DNA of 64,000 nucleotides from Oenanthe sinensis (lineage: Eukaryota; Streptophyta; Magnoliopsida; Apiales; Apiaceae): assembly GCA_028671895.1 (NCBI GenBank), contig CM053794.1, positions 42,238,501-42,302,500 on the forward strand, given 5' to 3'. A program made the translations under genes and the position numbers. The notes under the pieces are model-generated. The model saw only the letters and a list, made by a program, of their open reading frames with translations. It did not search any database and was not told where the DNA came from. Positions 60,631 to 64,000 of the stretch are shown here, piece after piece (position 1 is the stretch's first letter; each line of letters begins with the position of its first letter).

Positions 60631-61761
60631 ATGGTCGCCAAAAATCAATCCAAGTGCATATATTTGGCTATGATCTTTGTCACTGGAACCTTGGCTTCAC
60701 TAGCTGAATCTCGATCCCTCAATGCAGCATCTGTAGATTGAAAATCACGAGCAAGGGATGGCTCGTTGTGGACGTGTCTATATAGATGACAATGAGAAGA
60801 GCATGCGTTCTAACTTATATGAGGAGAATGTAAAATATATCGAGTCATTCAACAAAGACAATAACAAACGTTACAAGTTCGGTACCAATGAATTTGCAGA
60901 TCTGACTAATGAAGAGTTCAAGGCCTCGAGAAACAGATTTAAGAGTCATGTGTGTGCGGCATCAACAGCTTTGTTCAGATACCAAAATGTCACTGCTGTG
61001 CCATCAACCTGGAGAAAGAGAGGCGCTGTAACACCTGTCAAAGACCAAGGTCAATGTGGTAAGAATTTAAATACAGATTAATTTTTAAATTTTAATATCT
61101 AATATATTTATATTTTCTAACACTTGTTTGACAATATAGCAATATATATGTAGGATGTTGCTTGGCATTTGCAGCTGTGGCGGCAATGGAAAGAATTACA
61201 CAACTAAAAACAGGCAATTTGATTTCTTTATCTGAAAAGAAATTGGTGGATTGTGACACTAGCGGTGAAGATCAAGGGTGTGAAGGTGGTCAAATGGACA
61301 ATGCTTTTGAGTTTATTCAACAAAATCACGGACTGCCCACTGAAGCAAACTACCCCTACAGTGGAACTGATGGCACTTGCAATGCCAACAAGGAAGCTAA
61401 GCAAGCAGCCAAGATAACTGAACATGAAGATGTACCTGCCAATAGAGAGACTGCATTGCTGAAGGCTATTGCCAATCAACCAATTTCTGAGGCCATTGAT
61501 GCAGGGGGTTCGGATTTTCAATTCTAATCGAGCGGCATCTTTACAGGAGAGTGTGGCACCGAACTAGATCATGGGGTGACTGCTGTTGACTATGGCTTTA
61601 ACACTGATGTAACTAAGTATTGGCTGGTGAAGAACTCGCGGGGCACAAGTTGGGGAGAGGAAGTCTAAAGATTGCAAAGAGATGTCACGGCAAAGGAAGG
61701 CTTATGTGGCAGAGCTATGCAAGCATCCTACCCTATTGCAAATATGGAATTACATAAATAA
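60631..61761 (+). pseudogene. Papain-like cysteine protease (SAG12/SAG39 type) pseudogene
   Basis: The start at 60631 encodes a signal peptide (MVAKNQSKCIYLAMIFVTGT...). The frame is then shifted near 60737 (TGA in the leader frame), and the inhibitor prodomain continues in another frame (NHEQGMARCGRVY, ERFNIN-like SFNKDNNKRYKFGTNEFADL). The mature enzyme starts at about 61003 and has a GT/AG intron (61060-61153). The active-site word is GCCLAF where GCCWAF is expected: the Cys is kept, Trp becomes Leu. The frame stops at 61525 (Tyr to stop in FQF*SSG). His (LDHGVTAV) and Asn (VKNSRGTSWGEE) survive downstream, with Trp to Arg, and a further stop follows GEEV. At least one frameshift, two stops and two key substitutions make this non-functional. 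Its parent would be a vacuolar senescence-linked protease. Confidence 0.85.
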
Positions 61762-62511
61762 ATATTGGACACTTTTATGTAAATTGTGTACTGCTCAACT
61801 TAGTGCCATGAACTTCTGCAGAACTTGTATGCACTTGTAGCAACAGAGCTTGTATATATAATTTATTTATGATCACAACAAATTTACAGTTTAAAATTAT
61901 AGTGTATGGTGAAATCACACGATATAGTTTGAAGTTTATACCTTGTGAGAATGAGTTCAAGCTCAAGCATTAAATGTGATCTCTCCTTAATTTCAAAATT
62001 AAGCAATACACCAAGAAAATTACTTCCAAGATTCATGAAACACAATTCAAACATAAACGCCTCAGGTAAATAGATATTAAGCTCAAGCATTTAGCTTCAC
62101 CTGACCAAGAAAATATTGAATCAAACTTGAGCATACAGCCTCCAGTGTAGACTCAGTGTTAGTACAACACAAGTGCTGTTCCTGTCCCTTTAACAAGGAA
62201 ATCAAGTTAAAGCCTTTCCAATAAAAGCTGAGTTTGGTTCTTTAAAATTATAGGAATATCACCGAAATATGAAAACCCATAAACTTGATAAGTTCATAAT
62301 ATGCATCCTTTTAAAACCAAGTTTGGAATCATCCCAATTCCCACCAAAACCACAAACATAAACGTCTCCCTCGTCGTGAGAACATCACATATTAGAACAA
62401 CATCTTGCATACAATCAGACGAAATTAAAATACAGCGCTCTATTACTTGTAAGCCTACTACTCCAACACTCACAATAAGACAGACATTTATTTTGAAGTG
62501 CACGGAACACT
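61762..62511. other. Spacer, 3' flank of KARI
   Basis: Contains the KARI 3' UTR. Short open frames on both strands (61884-62090, 62294-62522) have no recognisable domain. Confidence 0.55.
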
Positions 62512-64000
62512 TCAGTTGCTAGATTGGCGGAGCTCTGGACGAACAAAATCAGCATCTGCAGGCACTGAAATGTCAACTGATGGTCTCAACTGGGCACAGA
62601 CTTCAACAGCTCCGTGCACTGGATCTGACATGAAGTTACTGATAAGATCCTGGTTGATCGGAGCACCGTTGTCAACTGCTACCAAGGCTTGCTGGGTGAG
62701 AATGTAGTCAAAGCGTGGAGCCCACTTTCTTGAACCAAGTCGTGCTGTTGTTGAGCAATTATCCACCATAAAGGAAACTCCACGAGCATGCATAAATGGA
62801 TTTAAAGAATCGACGGACTCGATCAAACTCTCATTTATGATCTCAGAATAGGAGTGCCCTTTCTTCCTCAAGATTTCGATCTGTTTAATGGAGATCAGAA
62901 TATAGTTGTCAGAAGCCATTTTCATATATAAAAGCTTCTCAGTAATTTCCTTTTGTGGTTGAAATAACATATAAACATTCCCTGCTGCTTATTTGTAAGG
63001 TTAGAAATATTATTAACTTTTATCAAATTAGAGTACTAGCTTCTATCAAGTATCACCCTGTGCAGTAACAACCACTTATCACAGTTGTGGTCTAAGATTT
63101 TCATGATACTATCATTATTTATAAAACGTGGCATAGTATGTTTCTCAACAAAGACAAAATTACAAAGAATGATAAATGTCAATGTGAGCCAACTAATTAC
63201 AAATCTGAGGTGCATGAATGCCTATAGTTACAGAACAAAACTTTTAAGAGAACATCAAACCAGGGTTACCTGAGCCATCATTAGAGCCACATAGACACCA
63301 GCAGTGAAAGGATGAAGTGGGCCTAAATCACCCTTTGGCCGTGATGCACGAACTCGTTCACCTACTTTCCACATCCGTGTTTGATCAATATTTCCCATAG
63401 GGAAAGCTGGTAGCCCTTCTTTTTCCTGCCGAACAAATTATCTCATTTCAGTTGGTTATATATCAAAAACATCAGAGAACTTAGATATACCAAAAACATA
63501 CATGAAAAATGTAATTGATATGCACAAATAAACTGTAGGTGATATAAACAATAATACATAATACCACAGTCGCCTAAGAAAGAATGAGAAACATACGTAG
63601 AAACGACGGCCAGCCAATACTACACTCCTGATCTCATTACCACTGGCGACATCTTCATAGCACTCGTATAAGATTTCCATGCATGGGTAATAAGAGGCAC
63701 TATATGCAGCCTCAAACTCTCTTTTCTCATCTTCGGACAATGAATTGTAGACTGCCACCATACCCTATCAATAAAGCAAAAAAATGAACCATCAGGAATG
63801 GAGCGACAGCCAATACTGGGAAGGATGTAAAGAAGACAAAAAATATCAATATAACTAGTAATTCCAGACTTTCCAATCACTTGGAAATTTACTTATAACC
63901 AAACCTTCGAAGATATTGTCCTGGAGATAATCCCTGTTATGCCTTCAACGGTATTCTTATAAGCTAAATCTTCACTCATCCCGTTCTCCGTATACCTTCT
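62512..64000 (-). CDS. Ketol-acid reductoisomerase (acetohydroxy-acid reductoisomerase), C-terminal part; continues past the window
   Basis: Four exons are visible: 63905-64000 (open at the edge), 63597-63764, 63270-63425 and 62512-62880, all phase 0. They encode ENGMSEDLAYKNTVEGITG, VAVYNSLSEDEKREFEAAYS, YPCMEILYECYEDVASG, MGNIDQTRMWKVGERVR, then GHSYSEIINESLIESVDSLN and the end VDISVPADADFVRPELRQSSN. These are the all-helical C-terminal domain of plant (class II, long-form) KARI, with active-site acidic residues in the EDLAYKN and EIINE blocks. The enzyme works in the chloroplast with Mg2+ and NADPH, converting acetolactate or acetohydroxybutyrate to the dihydroxy acids in valine, leucine and isoleucine synthesis. 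The N-terminal Rossmann domain and transit peptide lie outside the window. No lesions are seen. Confidence 0.94.

Overview
The window is nuclear DNA from a flowering plant, most likely a eudicot. The evidence is AT-rich spacers, many short GT-AG introns, plant-only families (FAR1-related, DUF4094-type GT31, root-cap domain, nepenthesin-like protease, plant Rab7/RABG3) and typical plant transposons (MITEs, a hAT remnant, a long solo LTR, a TRIM). I cannot name the species from the sequence. There is no operon logic, and neighbouring genes appear functionally unrelated. Exon coordinates were worked out by hand from reading frame, GT/AG sites and remembered family sequences; phases were checked so that each model stays in frame.

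Layout: 0.2-0.4 kb, a 68-aa zinc-ribbon-like protein (+). 3.3-4.4 kb, a secreted root-cap/LEA-like protein (-). 4.4-8.5 kb, a gene-free stretch with MITEs, a perfect 64-bp duplication and a long (AT)n tract. 8.5-12.6 kb, a 12-exon PLP enzyme of the methionine gamma-lyase/aluminium-resistance family (+). 13.5-17.0 kb, a plastid-type membrane zinc-ribbon protein (+). 18.5-20.0 kb, an F-box fragment next to a hAT transposase remnant. 20.4-21.3 kb, a small two-exon gene of unknown function (-). 22.6-24.8 kb, an intronless FAR1-related protein (-). 25.5-29.5 kb, a 3.96-kb solo LTR inside a MITE-like sequence. 30.7-35.0 kb, XRCC2 (-). 36.3-40.7 kb, a GT31 beta-1,3-galactosyltransferase (-). 43.5 kb, a 79-aa protein with a myristoylation-type start (+). 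44.2-46.7 kb, an AMT2-type ammonium transporter (-). 48.2-49.3 kb, an HMA-domain protein (-). 51.4-52.7 kb, an aspartic protease (-). 54.2-57.3 kb, a Rab7 GTPase (-). 58.4-59.3 kb, a rearranged TRIM array. 60.6-61.8 kb, a broken papain-like protease. 62.5-64.0 kb, the 3' part of ketol-acid reductoisomerase (-), which continues past the window edge.

The features most worth a second look are mobile or repetitive. First is a compact TRIM array whose 234-bp LTRs carry an snRNA-type upstream element at a Pol III-like distance from a TATA box. Second is a roughly 500-bp dispersed repeat present twice and not matching a structure I recognise. Third is the nested solo LTR with an intact 5-bp target duplication. 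I found no CRISPR array, rRNA, tRNA or gene cluster, and nothing I would call a new biological system with confidence.
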